A stretch of 64,000 nt of DNA from Bolinopsis microptera. Lineage: Eukaryota > Ctenophora > Tentaculata > Lobata > Bolinopsidae. Below, one piece after another: positions 1 through 12,338 of this stretch; position 1 is the stretch's first letter; each line of letters begins with the position of its first letter. The position numbers and the translations under genes were made by a program. The notes below the pieces were generated by a model that saw only the letters and a list, made by a program, of their open reading frames with translations, had not been told where the DNA came from and did no database searches. Location: positions 3,136,359 through 3,200,358 of the forward strand of contig NC_087075.1 of assembly GCF_026151205.1 (NCBI RefSeq), given 5' to 3'.

Positions 1-445
1 AAGAGGAGGACTCAGGAAGAGGAGGAGGATTCAGGAGGAGGACTCAGGAAGAGGACTCAGGAGGAGGACTGAGAAGGAGGAGGACTGAGGAGAACTGAGG
101 AGGAGGAGGAGGAGGACTGAATAGGAGGAGGGGGACTGGGGGAGGACTGAGGAGGAGGGGGACTTGGGGAGGACTGAGGAGGAGGAGGACTGACGAGAAG
201 GATGAGGAGGAGGATTGAGGAGGACTGATGATTGAGGAGGAAGAGGAGGAGGATGAAGAGGAGGAGGACCCAGGAGGAGGAGGACCCAGGAAGTCCGGAG
301 GAGGACCCAGGAGGAGGACCCAGGAGGAGGACCCAGGTCCCAGGAGGAGGACTCAGGAGGAGGAGGAGAACGACTGAGGAGGACTGAGGAGGACTGAGGA
401 GGAGGAGGAGGAGGAGGAGGAGGAGGAGGAGGAGGAGGAGTCTCC
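1..445. repeat. Purine-rich GGA/GAG low-complexity tract
   Basis: The plus strand is almost pure A/G with scattered CTGAGG and CCCAGG interruptions, built on irregular units such as 'aggaggactg'. Open frames across it encode only proline/serine or leucine runs and are repeat artefacts. A long polypurine tract can in principle form triplex or G-rich structures, but nothing here shows a function. Confidence 0.9.
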
Positions 446-682
446 AAAAGCTGTGTCTCCAATGTCTCCTATGCCCCTAATATCCATTTTATGTCCCTAA
501 TGTCCCCAATGTCCCCAATGTCTCCAAAAGCTGTGTCTCTAATGTCCCTAATGTCCCCAATGTCCCCAATGTCTCCAATGTCTCCAAAAGCTGTGTCTCC
601 AATGTCTCCAATGTCTCCAATGTCTCCAATGTCTTTGTCTTTTTCGAAAAGATAAGGTGCGGGAGACATTGGAGACATGTCA
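446..682. repeat. Minisatellite based on 'ccaatgtct' and 'ccctaatgt'
   Basis: Irregular tandem units of 6-12 bp (ccaatgtct, ccaatgtcc, aaaagctgtgtctcc) fill this stretch and end next to a homopolymer C run. The open frames over it are translations of the repeat and are not genes. Confidence 0.85.
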
Positions 683-702
683 CCCCCCCCCCCCCCCCCC
701 CC
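683..702. repeat. C20 homopolymer run
   Basis: Twenty consecutive C residues follow 'gacatgtca'. Two other elements in this window (25822-26522 and 29976-30342) end in comparable C runs preceded by short inverted-repeat sequence. This may therefore be the right end of a third such element whose left end lies outside the window. That is inference. Confidence 0.75.
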
Positions 703-1547
703 ATTATGTTGCTGCAATGTACTGTACATATTGTACGCGAGCATGACCATTAGTCATTACGCTCTATAAGTGCTTAATGTATAAGCCCGACACTTCAATT
801 TTAAGATGTTTCAACATTATTGTCGGACAGCCTCTTTTAACAAGCGGCTTAATCGTTATTTTGAAGTATTGAACCAATTAAAGAACTGTGATCTAGAAAA
901 TTCTGCTCGTAATTATGTTTAGTAATATTATCAGAAATAAAAACATGCCTTACCTATATAAAATCATAAATCATAATGTAATTCTATAATCTAAAAACGT
1001 AACAGGATTAATTAACAGTAGCTACATCAACTGTATATTAAATTCACTATTGTGACGTTACACTAGAACTATATAACGTTGCATTTATCTTCAATCTGTT
1101 TACCTTAAAATTTCTACATTAATGTATAATCACTATTTATTACATATTTAAGATGTTACCCCGTATCAACAATTACAACAAGTACTTAGTGCAACCATAC
1201 AATCTATATAATCAACTATTAATTTATAATCATAAGAAGAAGTAATCCGCTACTTAAATAAAGTGTCAAATCTTCAAATTACAAGACTCAAACACAATAA
1301 TGACTCTTTAGTTAATTTTAGATAGCTCTTCAGTAAATATTTTTAATTATAAATGAAACCCTACATGGAACTGGTATTGATGAGTAATGCTCTTCCAGGA
1401 TATTACAGAACTAAACTCTGACAGCTTCTTAATCGACCCCACTACAACTCACATTGGTTGATTCTCGATCAAAAACATGGATGGTAAAATTAAACAAATA
1501 GAACAACTTAATAAGAAAAAATAACCAAAGTAAACAACTAAACCAGG
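703..1547. other. AT-rich spacer downstream of the GT31 gene
   Basis: No coding region, RNA gene or clear repeat is visible. It lies 3' of the minus-strand glycosyltransferase stop codon, so part of it should be that gene's 3' untranslated region. I could not place a confident AATAAA signal. Confidence 0.5.
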
Positions 1548-4500
1548 TCACTGTTTATGATCAAAAACCCATTTTTCATTACAAAACCTCCCCATGGACT
1601 TATGAAACTCCATGTAAGTTCGCTGGTTAGACTCTTTAACGTAGTGTAATAAAGTCGACTGGTCGTTGTAACAGAACTTGTGGGGGCTGAAGGCACGGAA
1701 ATAGGGCACTAGTTGGACTGGGTCTATCTGAAAGTCAGCGCAGGATTAGCACCAGTGCAATATTAGCACGTGCTCGGTGTAAATAGCACGTGATCCTTGG
1801 CGAATAGCACACGTAAAATGGGAAATCATGCAGTTTGGTGATCAGCGGGCTCATGCATTTTTTAAAGGCTGTTTTGAGTTAATTAAATCATAGGACACCC
1901 CGGATAAGTCAGCCAAAATGGAGGGATTTTAGACAATAATACACGCTATAATATAGTCATATTCATAGTGTTAGCATCTATTAGTTGGATAATATCCGGT
2001 TGTTAGCATCTATTAGGATAGAGATTATAGGCACAGAGGCGAAACCCCAATGATGTGTCATCAAATATTGGGAATATTTGGGATTATATAATTATATCAA
2101 TATAACGATCTCACTTAATATCATAACAGATTGATTACTGGGGACGCAATGAGATTCTCCTCTTACTATAATATCAGTTTAATCTAATAGTAAGACGTGA
2201 TTTTAGTCCCAAAGCATTGCCTGACTAAGAGCATGTTACTGAACAGGGCGTATCATTAGATAGTTCTGTAGATGTATTATTGTAGCCGGGTATTAATATT
2301 CATATTGTATGAATTACCTGGTAAAGATGTTTATACTGGTCTGTAATATTTCACTTAGCTTTTGTTCGAAATGAACGTAATGTAAACCACCTAGAGCTTA
2401 CAGAGTTACAGTACAACTTTTTAATTATATCACACGAGAGTTAAGATCGTATTGTTACATAGACAATAGACATCAAATTATATGAAACCTCATCAAAGTG
2501 CATATAGGGGCCATATAAAATATATAACTTAATAGAAAACATTAGTTTTAATACTTTCAACACTACTATATAACAAATAATTTGAGAACTGAAGAAGACG
2601 TAGTTACGTGGAATGATTATTTCTATTCAATAAAGTTTCTAGCTTAAAGTCTGCTGCTTCAATTTGTTCGCAAGTTAAGAGTGTAAAGAGAAATTCTCCA
2701 AGAGAAATCCAGAAAACATTAGGTTAACTTAGATATTTATTGAAATTTGATTAAGTTATGTCATATTATTATATCATATCCATTCTGATTGGAATTAATT
2801 CGTAATGTTTCATGACACACTGTAATCATTAACTCAGATAATTTACGATTTATCGTCTTCAATAACACAGAGAATAATACAGAAGTCACATACATGTACT
2901 TATGTACTGTGTACAATTACATGTACTGTGTACACTGAACAAGTATATGTACTGTGTACAAGTACGTGATATGTACAAGTACATGATATGTACAAGTATA
3001 TGATAGTACATCATGATGTTAAGTAGTAGTACATGATATGTACATAATAATGTAAAGTACAAGTTATGTACAAATCTGTACATTGTAGAATGTAGATATA
3101 TATGTTGTCCCGTTACGAAGAAGACTTAAAAGCAGAGACTCTGTACAATGTTTCTAGGTAGACATGAGATTCATCTTCAAAAGTTATGATCCAATTTGAT
3201 TGTTTTCGTATTTAACGACAAATATAATTTATGAGAAGAATAAAAAAGAAAACCCGCGAAATTAGATAAAATTAGAGCTGATCTTCTATAAAACGGAGAT
3301 GGAAAAATTATAATAATTATGTAAATATGTAATACAATATTACGATGTTAAATGTACGTTAAAATAATAAATAACCAACAGTGAAATTTTTAAGAGAAAC
3401 TGTACGGTAAATAGGCAGAAATCAAACAGAAACTGTTGCTAAAATAAAAAATAAATAAAATAATTATTGCTTGCTAGTAGCGAGTTGTTTTAAACCAAAT
3501 ATTGTAAAATGATTATTAACATTTATTTCGTTTAAAAACAACAAAACAAAATCAGTTAAATTATTATTATTTTAAACAGATTGGCAGCCAGCTGCACATG
3601 CTTCAATCGTAATTGTTATCATAGTATTCAGTAACAAGAGAGTGTAGTTACAAAAGTAATTAAAGTTACAAGAAGTTTGGTAACTAAAGTAACTAAAGCT
3701 GCAAGAAGTGAAGTAACTAAAGTTACTAAAGTTACAATAAGTTTAGTAACTAAAGTAACTAAAGCTGCAAGAATACAGTTACAAAAAGTACCACATTCTT
3801 TACATACCTTAGCATGATAAGCCAGTGTCCCCATAAAAGCATCTTCAACCAGAAAAACAGGTTGGACACCAGAGTAGTGGACATCTAGAAATTTCTGAAA
3901 TTATAGGGTTATGTAAATTATGTTAGAGTTAAAGTTGTAGGTCACAGAGTTACGAAGGGATTAAAATTGCTATTTTTCGCTATTATTCGAGAATTACCAA
4001 GATGAACGATAAGCGATGATGAGCCCTCCAAATGTACAGGGCCTTCTTCTTAATACTAATCTTTCAATTCAACAAAAGTGCAAAATCCAAGTTGGCAGTT
4101 TGGTCTTTGGTGCAATTATGGAGAGACAGGCGGGTGTCAGTACATTACATCGGGCGAAGTACGAACTTACGTTTACAAGACTATAGAACTAAATAGTTAA
4201 TAATAATAGTTAATAGTACTATGGTTACAGTATGTACTGAATAGAAGAGGTATCCTAGCAAGTTTCCTGAAATTTTAACAGGTACCCCTCCTCATTTAAC
4301 CCTCAATTAAGTTTCCTATCATTCGGCTGAGTCGACCGAGGAGATCGCATAGATCCAATGGATCCTTAGCTACTCCCTAAAGCCGTGTGATATATTATCC
4401 AGTAAAAGGAGGTTCCTGCAGCACCTTGGTGTGGTTTACGTATTTAACAGTATCACAACTTGTTAAACAACAAAATAACAATATCACGCTTCAGCGAGGA

Positions 4501-7500
4501 AACACTTGATGTTTGCATTGTGTATTATATGTAATACTGTTAACGAAATACTTGGTGAAACCTTGCTCAAGTTCCTCTGTCAATTTGACCACGTTATATA
4601 TAATAATATATATGTATAATAATGCATAATTTGCATATATGTTATAACTTTATATCAAACAGGATCTTGTAAGATATCTTCTTAGTTTAGTTTGCACAGA
4701 CAGATCTTAATCTGTAAGTGCTTTCTACAACAGACTTATAAAGAATGACATTGCTAGTAACCTACATTAGCTGCGCCAGCATTACTTTTCTACATTTAAA
4801 CGTATTATACATTATACGTTAATGTTAAAACAACTATCCAACTTCTTACACATTTCCCGCTGCTACAAAATGTAAAAGTGCAGTGTAGACTGTAGTACAC
4901 AGTTGTACGTTAAGGACCAGTAAAAGTAGTGTTGCAGTACAGTGTCCTACATGTTCTACATATCCTACATGTTCTACATGTCCTGCATGTTCTACATGTT
5001 CTACAAGTCCTACATGTTCTACATGTCCTACATGTTCTACATGTCCTACATGTTCTACATGTCCTACATGTTCTACAATCTACATGTCCTACATGTTCTA
5101 TTTTCTGTGCATTGTAGTAAAAGTAGTGTTGCAGGCTACACTTACTCTCAATCAGTACAGTGTTCTATGTGGTGAGTGTAATACTACGTGGTGGGGAGGG
5201 ACTGCACTTTAACACTGTGGATATACGTGTAAAAGTTCGGGGTAGTAACATGGGACTAGGTGAGGTGAAGTGGTGAGGGAATTTCTGAGGCATTTTTAGG
5301 AGGGGTGTTTTAAGATATTATACTGGGAAACAAGACTTGCGGTAGTGCAATGTGGCTAATGACCATGAACATTTGATAATCTCGTGAGTCGTGAGATTGC
5401 TAAATAACTGTGTATGCATTGTATTGCTAAAACTAGGTTAGAGTAAGTAAAAAAAGTAAGTAAAAAAAGTAAGTATAAAAGTAAGTATAAAAAGTAAATG
5501 CTCACATGAATAGCTTGACTGTTGAGAGTGTAGCCGCCACCAGAACAGTAGGGAGAGAACTTATCAGGGGCCCACTCTTCAGGCTTCACTTCATACCTGA
5601 ACAAACGGGTAGTGTCAAACCCAGCTGTAATAATATAGTATAATGGTAGTAATATAATGTAAATATATAATATAATATAAAGATCAAAGAAGGAGTTTGT
5701 ACATTTTTAATGTTTAATCATTTACCTCATAAACAATAAACATGTGATCTTTACTGTTTATAGTAAGTGTAATTTTCAGCTCTATAAATCAGTCTACGAT
5801 AATTCAATTGGTTTCATGATAATTACAACAAGACAAATCTATTAAATTTGCTGAGGTGATATCCAGTTCATAACTCTGTCGAAAGCCGAAGTAAGTCGAG
5901 TTTTCACAAGTGTGTCACCTCCTGATGACATCACACAAATAACGTACTGGGCGCTCACAATCAGATAAGTGATTAGAAAAGGTAACCATCCATTTTTTGT
6001 GATCATTACACGGGAAAATAGAGGCTTTTTCTTGTGCAAGACGACTAAGCAAAGTGTTAACACACAAAAACAGGCAGTCTGGAAATTGCAACCAAGTTCA
6101 AACTCAAATCGAAAATATCTTCAGGTCAGAACGAAGATGATAATTTAAATGCTGCAGTGCTGTAAGAGGCAGTGCTGTAATATATTTCACAGAAATAATA
6201 TATTTCACAGAAATAATATATTTCACAGAAATAATATATTTCACAGAAATAATATATTTCACAGAAATAAGACAATAAATAAGACAATAAATAAGACAAG
6301 AAATAAGACAATAAATAAGACAATAAATAAGACAATAAATAGCCCTTACCGGCCATGTCTAAATACAGGCATGCCCCCGAATCTGACACCTCCAAAAAAG
6401 GGCACTGAGAGATCTTGCTGTTTCATCAGTTCGTGGTACTTGGACATGTTTATTATTGTGTCGTCATCACACTTTACCATGGTGTCGAAATCATATCTGT
6501 CGAGTAAAAATATCGTGTTCAATAATGATAATAAATCATGCTGAGATATTCCTGAAATATATGTACCGTGGACCGTGGTGTACAATCCACAATCATGTCA
6601 TATATTATCAAAATACATAATATTATTATCATGTGAAATATTTGGATTAGCTCACATGAGATTTTGTTATCATCTCAGATTTCAAAATCATTACTAAAAT
6701 CGATTCAATCATAGACATATTCAGCAAACCTATTAACAGCCCATTCGATGAGCCACAAGCTTTTAAAAACTAAATTCTTGTAAGAGTCCTCAAAATTTCC
6801 GATTAGAATGTCACCAAATTCTTTGGCCTCTTGCAGTACTGCAGCATTTACATTCTCATCTTCATTCTGGCCTGAAAAGGATGGGAATTATCTAACTTAC
6901 TACACAAAACGTTGTTTTCTAAATTTCAACCAATATGGAATTCTCCACAATTACGTAACTCAAAGTACAACAATAAGCTGTTCCTAACCAACAACGAAGA
7001 AGTGTTTCCAGTTGATAGGTTTGCCCTCAGAGTCCGTCCAGTTATAGGCCCAGTACCCTTCATCTCTAATGAGAGCCCTTATTTCTTTTTTACCGGGGGC
7101 AGTTATTACTAAAACTAAATACTGTACATACTCCTTCCTGATAGCAGGGATTAATGTTAATGAACGATTCCTGCACAATTTAAAATAATTATATATTACT
7201 TTACTTTACTTTTATACATTTCATGAAGTTTCAAGATGTTGTGAAAGATAACTATGGTCGGATGAGAACTATTTGTAGATAGAATGAATTGCGCACATGG
7301 CTATAACTATAACATGTATAAACTTAACATATTGTATAAACTTATATTTCGTTTTACTTACTGAGTGACCATATCAGCGATTATATTTCTGACCTCTGCG
7401 GCACCATCTGAATCTGGCTCAGATATTATAGCAGACGGTGAACCCTTATATTTGTTCCTTAAATTCCTGAAAACAATCAAGAGTAAGCCGTGGCACTATT

Positions 7501-7988
7501 GGGTGTCGAACAATGATGAACAACACTGCAGTTCTAACAAATTGTTTGAATAAATTTTCAAAATCAGTCTTGTTATTAATTACAAACCTTATAAACAATT
7601 GTAGTTTAGTGCGGGGTAAAAATAAGTAGTATCTGAGTTTGTTGAAAGTCTGGGCAAATGATGATGATCTGTTCTCGTGGACTGCCCCCTCTGCTTGCAG
7701 GTAGAGAGTCTGTGAATAATGATTAATGGTAGGTTAGTAGCTAACTAATTTGTTTTACATTCCAGAAAACTGTGCTCTGATTGGTACAGGGATGCTCAGA
7801 AATTTTAATTCTATCACTTTTTCTTTCACAATGACAATTGGTGCAGAAACAATATATAAATAGTGCATCACTTAATATTTGAATCAACTGTATGTATTAA
7901 GTACTTTAACACTAACCTGGACTATCATGATCGAGACTAAAGCACACAGTCCTATAAAAAGGAGAAAGAGAACTCTCATTAATCTCAT
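1548..7988 (-). CDS. GT31 beta-1,3-galactosyltransferase-like protein, nine exons, complete
   Basis: Exons in transcript order: 7917-7988, 7588-7709, 7362-7466, 6989-7170, 6730-6871, 6350-6496, 5506-5596, 3808-3894, 1548-1727. All introns are GT-AG, the phases agree, and the lengths sum to exactly 375 codons plus stop. The protein starts MRLMRVLFLLF, a short cytoplasmic tail and one signal-anchor helix, so it is predicted to be a type II Golgi membrane protein. GT31 landmarks follow in order: GDILIGNFEDSYKNL, the metal-binding DDD in MVKCDDDTIIN (residues 218-220), YCSGGGY (273-279) and the likely catalytic VEDAFMG (303-309). The family transfers galactose or GlcNAc from a UDP-sugar in beta-1,3 linkage. 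Acceptor and donor cannot be told from sequence. The usual RETW motif is replaced by IRDEGYW. The introns hold minisatellites and an inverted fragment of exon 5. Confidence 0.93.
2886..3090. repeat. Degenerate 'gtacatgatatgtacaa' repeat in GT31 intron 8
   Basis: Irregular units rich in the palindrome gtac (tatgtacaagtac, tactgtgtac) are spread through this part of intron 8. No coding content. The rest of intron 8 (1728-3807) is AT-rich DNA in which I see nothing else, apart from a 'taaagttac' array at 3640-3790. Confidence 0.7.
4946..5102. repeat. Minisatellite 'catgttctacatgtccta' in GT31 intron 7
   Basis: About eight tandem copies of an 18-bp unit made of two 9-bp halves (catgttcta / catgtccta). 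The apparent ORFs in two plus-strand frames are translations of this repeat. The rest of intron 7 (3895-5505) is AT-rich with no recognisable feature except (gtaagta) runs near 5445-5500. Confidence 0.9.
5842..6063 (-). CDS. Unassigned short ORF with one hydrophobic segment, inside GT31 intron 6
   Basis: A 73-codon minus-strand ORF whose inner Met (about residue 20) is followed by NGWLPFLITYLIVSAQYVIC, a plausible signal-anchor or transmembrane helix, then a polar tail ending in SPQQI. It resembles the N-terminus of a type II membrane protein such as a glycosyltransferase. It is not similar to exon 1 of the host GT31 gene and no downstream exon could be joined to it. It lies next to a reversed copy of GT31 exon 5, so it may be a relic of a duplicated paralogue, an alternative first exon, or chance. 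Confidence 0.25.
   Translation of the reverse strand: MLTLCLVVLHKKKPLFSRVMITKNGWLPFLITYLIVSAQYVICVMSSGGDTLVKTRLTSAFDRVMNWISPQQI
6122..6174 (+). pseudogene. Inverted partial copy of GT31 exon 5 with its 3' splice site
   Basis: From 'ttcag' onward, about 52 bases on the plus strand match the acceptor and first part of minus-strand exon 5 (6871 downward) with roughly eight mismatches. The shared blocks include 'aatgctgcagt' and 'aagaggc'. It lies in the next intron but one, in the opposite orientation, so the primary transcript could fold the two copies together. The copy has an in-frame stop and looks non-functional. Confidence 0.75.
6177..6342. repeat. Two adjoining minisatellites in GT31 intron 6
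   Basis: Five copies of a 17-bp unit 'aatatatttcacagaaat' run to about 6266, then six to seven copies of the 12-bp unit 'gacaataaataa' reach the splice donor of exon 6 at 6349. Both produce artefactual ORFs on each strand. Confidence 0.9.
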
Positions 7989-8130
7989 GACTAGAATCTT
8001 TTTAAATATAGGGAGGGGGTATAAGGTAAAGCCCTTCAATGTGCAATCAATCTCTCATAGTCTTTCGTCAGAATATTGTATATGTCATAATATTTACATC
8101 TGAAGTTAGATAGTTTTAGTGTGGTCATGG

Positions 8131-8221
8131 TACAGTAAAACCCTGATTTAAGAAGTAGTTTGGAAGAAAGGAAACATCCGCAATGAATCAGGGTCCACAG
8201 GTAAATCAGGGTTTTACTGTA
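8131..8221. mobile_element. MITE of about 87 bp with 18-bp terminal inverted repeats and TA flanks
   Basis: The left end reads ta|cagtaaaaccctgattta and the right end is its exact inverse, taaatcagggttttactg|ta. The TA flank fits the TA target duplication of Tc1/mariner and pogo-type elements. The 45-bp core has no coding capacity, so it is a non-autonomous copy. It lies just upstream of the GT31 start codon. Confidence 0.85.
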
Positions 8222-9199
8222 TAAAGAAATGTGTAGCTAAAATAGTTTCAGAAGCAAAATCGATCAAAGACACAACCCTAACAATAATTACACATTGTTT
8301 TTCAATTAGCACAAAAACATCTTTGATTTCTCTATTGCACATGAATTTGCTGCAATGTAAATTCGTGAAAACTATATAATTTATAAAATCGAGAAAAGTA
8401 CATTTTCAACTTTTTCCAGTGATGACCGTGGTTTAAATATTAATCCATTGATAGAATGGATAAAAGAGCACGACAGCTGCCACACTTCATGTTAAAAAGT
8501 TAAATACATTTTTTTTTAAAGTGTGTCCAACAGTATATTATATAGTTATATACAATAAAGTAATTCAAGTGTTGCAATTGGCAGAGCACAATTATTGTGC
8601 TGCCGTTCCCTGAGAGAAGGCAGTAAGTCCATTTTTCGAAATTTTGAGATATTGGTATCAAAATTTTCAGGAGAAGATTCTCTACAACTTAAGCTATGAA
8701 TCACGTTATAAAAATACTGTTTTAGCTGTCACGAAATGCAGTAAGTCACACAAAACTTGACAATTTAGCACGTTATCCCAAAACCTTCCCTGAGAAAAGG
8801 CAGTAGGTCCATTTGTACAGCCTTCTCTGAGGGAACTTTTTCCGTGAGTGAACTTTTTCCCTGAGAAAAGGCAGTAAGTCCAGATTTATTTGCAGTTTTT
8901 ATAGTTTTTGGCCTATAACTTCCACAGTTTTAGTTATATCGAAATAATTTGTATGTGGTCGTAATCAGCTCAGCAAGCAAAAAATGTTGGTACTAATAAT
9001 TCAAAATTTAAAGAAATATTATTTTCAAAATTTTTGAACCTGAACACAAGGGTCCCCCCTTGTGTGAATTATTGAAACATTTTTTGAAAAATTTGTTGCT
9101 TTGAATATTGTTCAAATATTTTTTTCCAAATTAATGCATCTGACCGAGCTGAATACGATGCTGTAAAAATTATTCCAAAATATTCGATATTTAAGAAGT

Positions 9200-9721
9200 T
9201 ATTATAGGCAAAGCCTGCAAACTTGCAATAGATTTCTATAGTCGTCTTGAAAGCACTGAAAATGAACTTCTCTCCGCTGCATTTCACGAGCAGATTATGC
9301 TGGGCCTTCCTTGGTACACCAACATCTCTAATCTTCTCACCAAATATAACTTCCCCCACTCATCCTCTTCTAAATCCAAGCTCTCTACCCAAATCAGTCA
9401 CAACATGAGGGAAGAATTTGTGGATACCTGGAAATCTGCCAAGGCATCCTCACCTAAATTAGAATTCTACAATCAAATTAAACATGATTTTGAACCAGAA
9501 ACATACTTAGGAGTGGTTAAGATACCCGATGCTCGGAAAAGCTTAACAAGGTTTCGTATTAGCTGCCACAATCTTTACATTGAGAGGGGCCGTTACGAAA
9601 CCCCCCTAGTACCAAGAGAACATCGATGGTGCACTTTTTGCTTTTTCAGCAAGGGGCTTAAGCCTATTGAGGACGAAATTCATGTTCTAACTGACTGTTT
9701 ACCCCAGTGGAATAAATTTTA
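9200..9721 (+). pseudogene. LINE (CR1/L2-like) ORF2 C-terminal fragment, left part
   Basis: The frame reads through SLTRFRISCHNLYIERGRY, PREHRWCTFC and EDEIHVLTDC. This cysteine/histidine-containing block is found at the C-terminal end of many invertebrate non-LTR retrotransposon ORF2 proteins, after the reverse transcriptase. The RT domain is absent, so the copy is 5' truncated. The reading frame stops at 9721 and what looks like the rest of the same protein resumes at 12339, beyond a 2.6-kb insert. Confidence 0.7.
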
Positions 9722-9733
9722 AATATGACTAGG

Positions 9734-12331
9734 AATCCAATTTGGGAAGAAAAAAAGGCTATATATTTTTCGGCCGCTTTGCGGCCGACTTGTCACTGGT
9801 CAGCTCTTCTCCCAGGTCAAGATTAGTTTGAAATGCTTAGCGTATCCATTAGAATAATTACCGGATGAATATGCAATTGCAAATTTTGAAATTAAATAAA
9901 AAATTTCTGAGAATTCTTTAATTTATTTGAAACGCAAGGAAATATTTTTTAAAAGAAGTATAGACCCTAGCCCACAGTCATCTCCATACTATTCTTCTTA
10001 CTAACTCGGTAGATCGAGTTTAAAAGTTTGACTCTCATCAGCATGATCAATTATTCGCTACTCTGAAAGTGGCATCGACCTTGTGTCGATATTTATGGCC
10101 TGACTTTGGATCTGAAGCTTGCTTCTGCCAGGTTAGATACAATATTGGACAATGAACAATGATAAACTTCGGACTTAAAGCGGGATAGGGATGTATAATG
10201 GAGGGGGTTGTCTGCACTGTACTCTAGATGATCTAGGATGTGAAGCTTGCTTAAGCCTAGAACACACGAGTTCCCCTGATATAGTAGCAATGGCTAGATT
10301 CACTTCCTTCCCACTTGCACTGTTGTTGACTTGTAGCTACAATATTAAATTGATTCGTGGAAATCGGTCTCGGATGTGAAGCTTCCTTAAGCGCCAAACC
10401 CTGAGAATACTGTATTACTCGAACTTCGAGAATTTTCTAAATGAATCTAGACTAAAGGAGCCAACTTGAATCCATAAAATTTTGAATGCTACATTTTAAA
10501 ATACCGCTCTATATTTACACCGTTCACCAGTTAATATGGCTGGGAGGATTAATAAAACAAAAGTTAATAAAACAAAAGTTAAATTTATTACCAATTATTC
10601 AATCAATACATATCATAAATTCTAATATTGGAAACACAATGCAGAATGGATGTCTTAAACTATAATTTGTTGTCACTAATAATCTATTTACTTTCAAAGT
10701 TGAAATTTAGTTAAGTATGAAATGCCACCACATCATAGTTAGGGTAAAATATAATTCTTAAAAATTTTAAAATTAAGAAGATTGCTCTATGACTTAAAAT
10801 TTAAAATTTAGCTAAAGATGTCTAATTTTTAAATAGTTGGTTACAGTTTATGACAGTACTGGCATGACCAATTTTATTGTGGCTGGTAAAAGGACCCAGT
10901 TGCCTGTAAGGGCTTTACCGAACCCCTGGGGACCACAATGTGATAGGATCAGGCCAGATGTTTCTATGTAGAGCAATTTATTTATTTCGGAGCTATGGTT
11001 ACGTGGTATAGTTGGTGGTCATGTTTAAAGGTCAGTTTATCCTTGTGTGCTAATTATCCATCCAGATGCTTAGTGATGTGAGTAAATCATGCCCTTCTAC
11101 ATTATATAACGTTTAACTATAAATTTGTTTTTACCACAGAAACTGTGGCACTAAGGTCAAGAATTAAAAATTTGTACTCTCATTGATAGTTAAAGCGTTT
11201 TTTTTTTTTTTTTCCCCAGCACTACTACACAACAAAAACCTGTCGGCCCACCGAGGAAACACAGTCGCAGAACAAAGAACCCAATTGTGCTCCTCTATTC
11301 TGCGATCGTGTGTATTTACTATAAACTAGCTAAATGCAGTTAGTAAAATTTTCTGGAATCATTCAAGTCGTTTGATTAGTTTATGTGTCAAAGTAATGTC
11401 CATGATAATCATATTTTTGGATCCCCGGTGGGCAAACACTCGTCCCAAAGGCTAAGGCAAACCTGTCAATGTTTCCCCATACGAAGTAAGGAGAACACAT
11501 ACTCAGCCTACAACTCCACCCATGGGACGAGACGTCGTGAGCCTCAAAATATATAGCATATACCCAGTCAGCAAACACTATACACAACATACATACGATA
11601 CCAATCAATGTATAATGCCATTACTTCATTTAAAAGAAAATACATCTGCTATCTAATTTTAAAAAATTGAAGAATAAACCTGAAGAGAGGAGAAGGAGAG
11701 AGGGGTTTGGGAGAGGTAGAGTAGGAAAACAACAAGATCCTGTGCCGCAGGATTTTAAAATTTGTTGTATGATGATTCGTTTTGTGTCGTCTCTTAGATT
11801 AATATAGGTCTGATACCCTTGTCATGGTTTTTTGCAATAACACCGTGGTTTACTCATGTGATTATGTTTACTAAATCAACCTATTTCAATGATAATTCAT
11901 TTGCATCAAAGTTGTAACTGCACCAAAGTTGTCGGTCATATTTAGACTGTATTGGGAGGATTCATATTAGATTGTCGATTGTTTAAGATTAACTTGATAT
12001 TTTAGCGTATCAGAGCTGAAATTTTGCATGACTATTTCAAATGACTATTTTACATGACTATTTTTTCATATTCCGGGATGTTGAGGAAGGAGGAATGGAT
12101 AGCTCGCGTTTTCTGCGCGTTTTTTGGTGTCTGAATGCGCAAAAAATAGTCAAGCAATCTTATAGGTAAGAAATAGTCATGGAATCTAGGAATGCGCTCG
12201 ATTCGAACTTCGAGTCGATAAAATGATGTAACATCGCGTTAGCCCTGAGAGCGACCAATTTTGATTTAATTTTAAATTAATGTGAATATTTTTTCCACAA
12301 GAATCTTTTTTTACCGGTTATCAACAAATTT
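9734..12331. mobile_element. 2.6-kb insertion splitting the LINE fragment
   Basis: Both sides carry the 8-bp direct repeat 'tgactagg' (9726-9733 and 12332-12339), consistent with a target-site duplication of hAT-type length. Matching terminal inverted repeats were not found at these exact borders and no transposase ORF is visible, so the family is unknown. The interior is AT-rich with a poly-T run at about 11199, a conspicuous 'ggtaaaaggacccagttgcc' stretch near 10884 and a small palindrome around 12200. Confidence 0.45.
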
Positions 12332-12338
12332 TGACTAG

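Noticed and set aside
31-750. Proline-, serine- or aspartate-rich ORFs
   Set aside because: They are translations of GGA-rich and 'ccaatgtct' repeats with no start context or homology.
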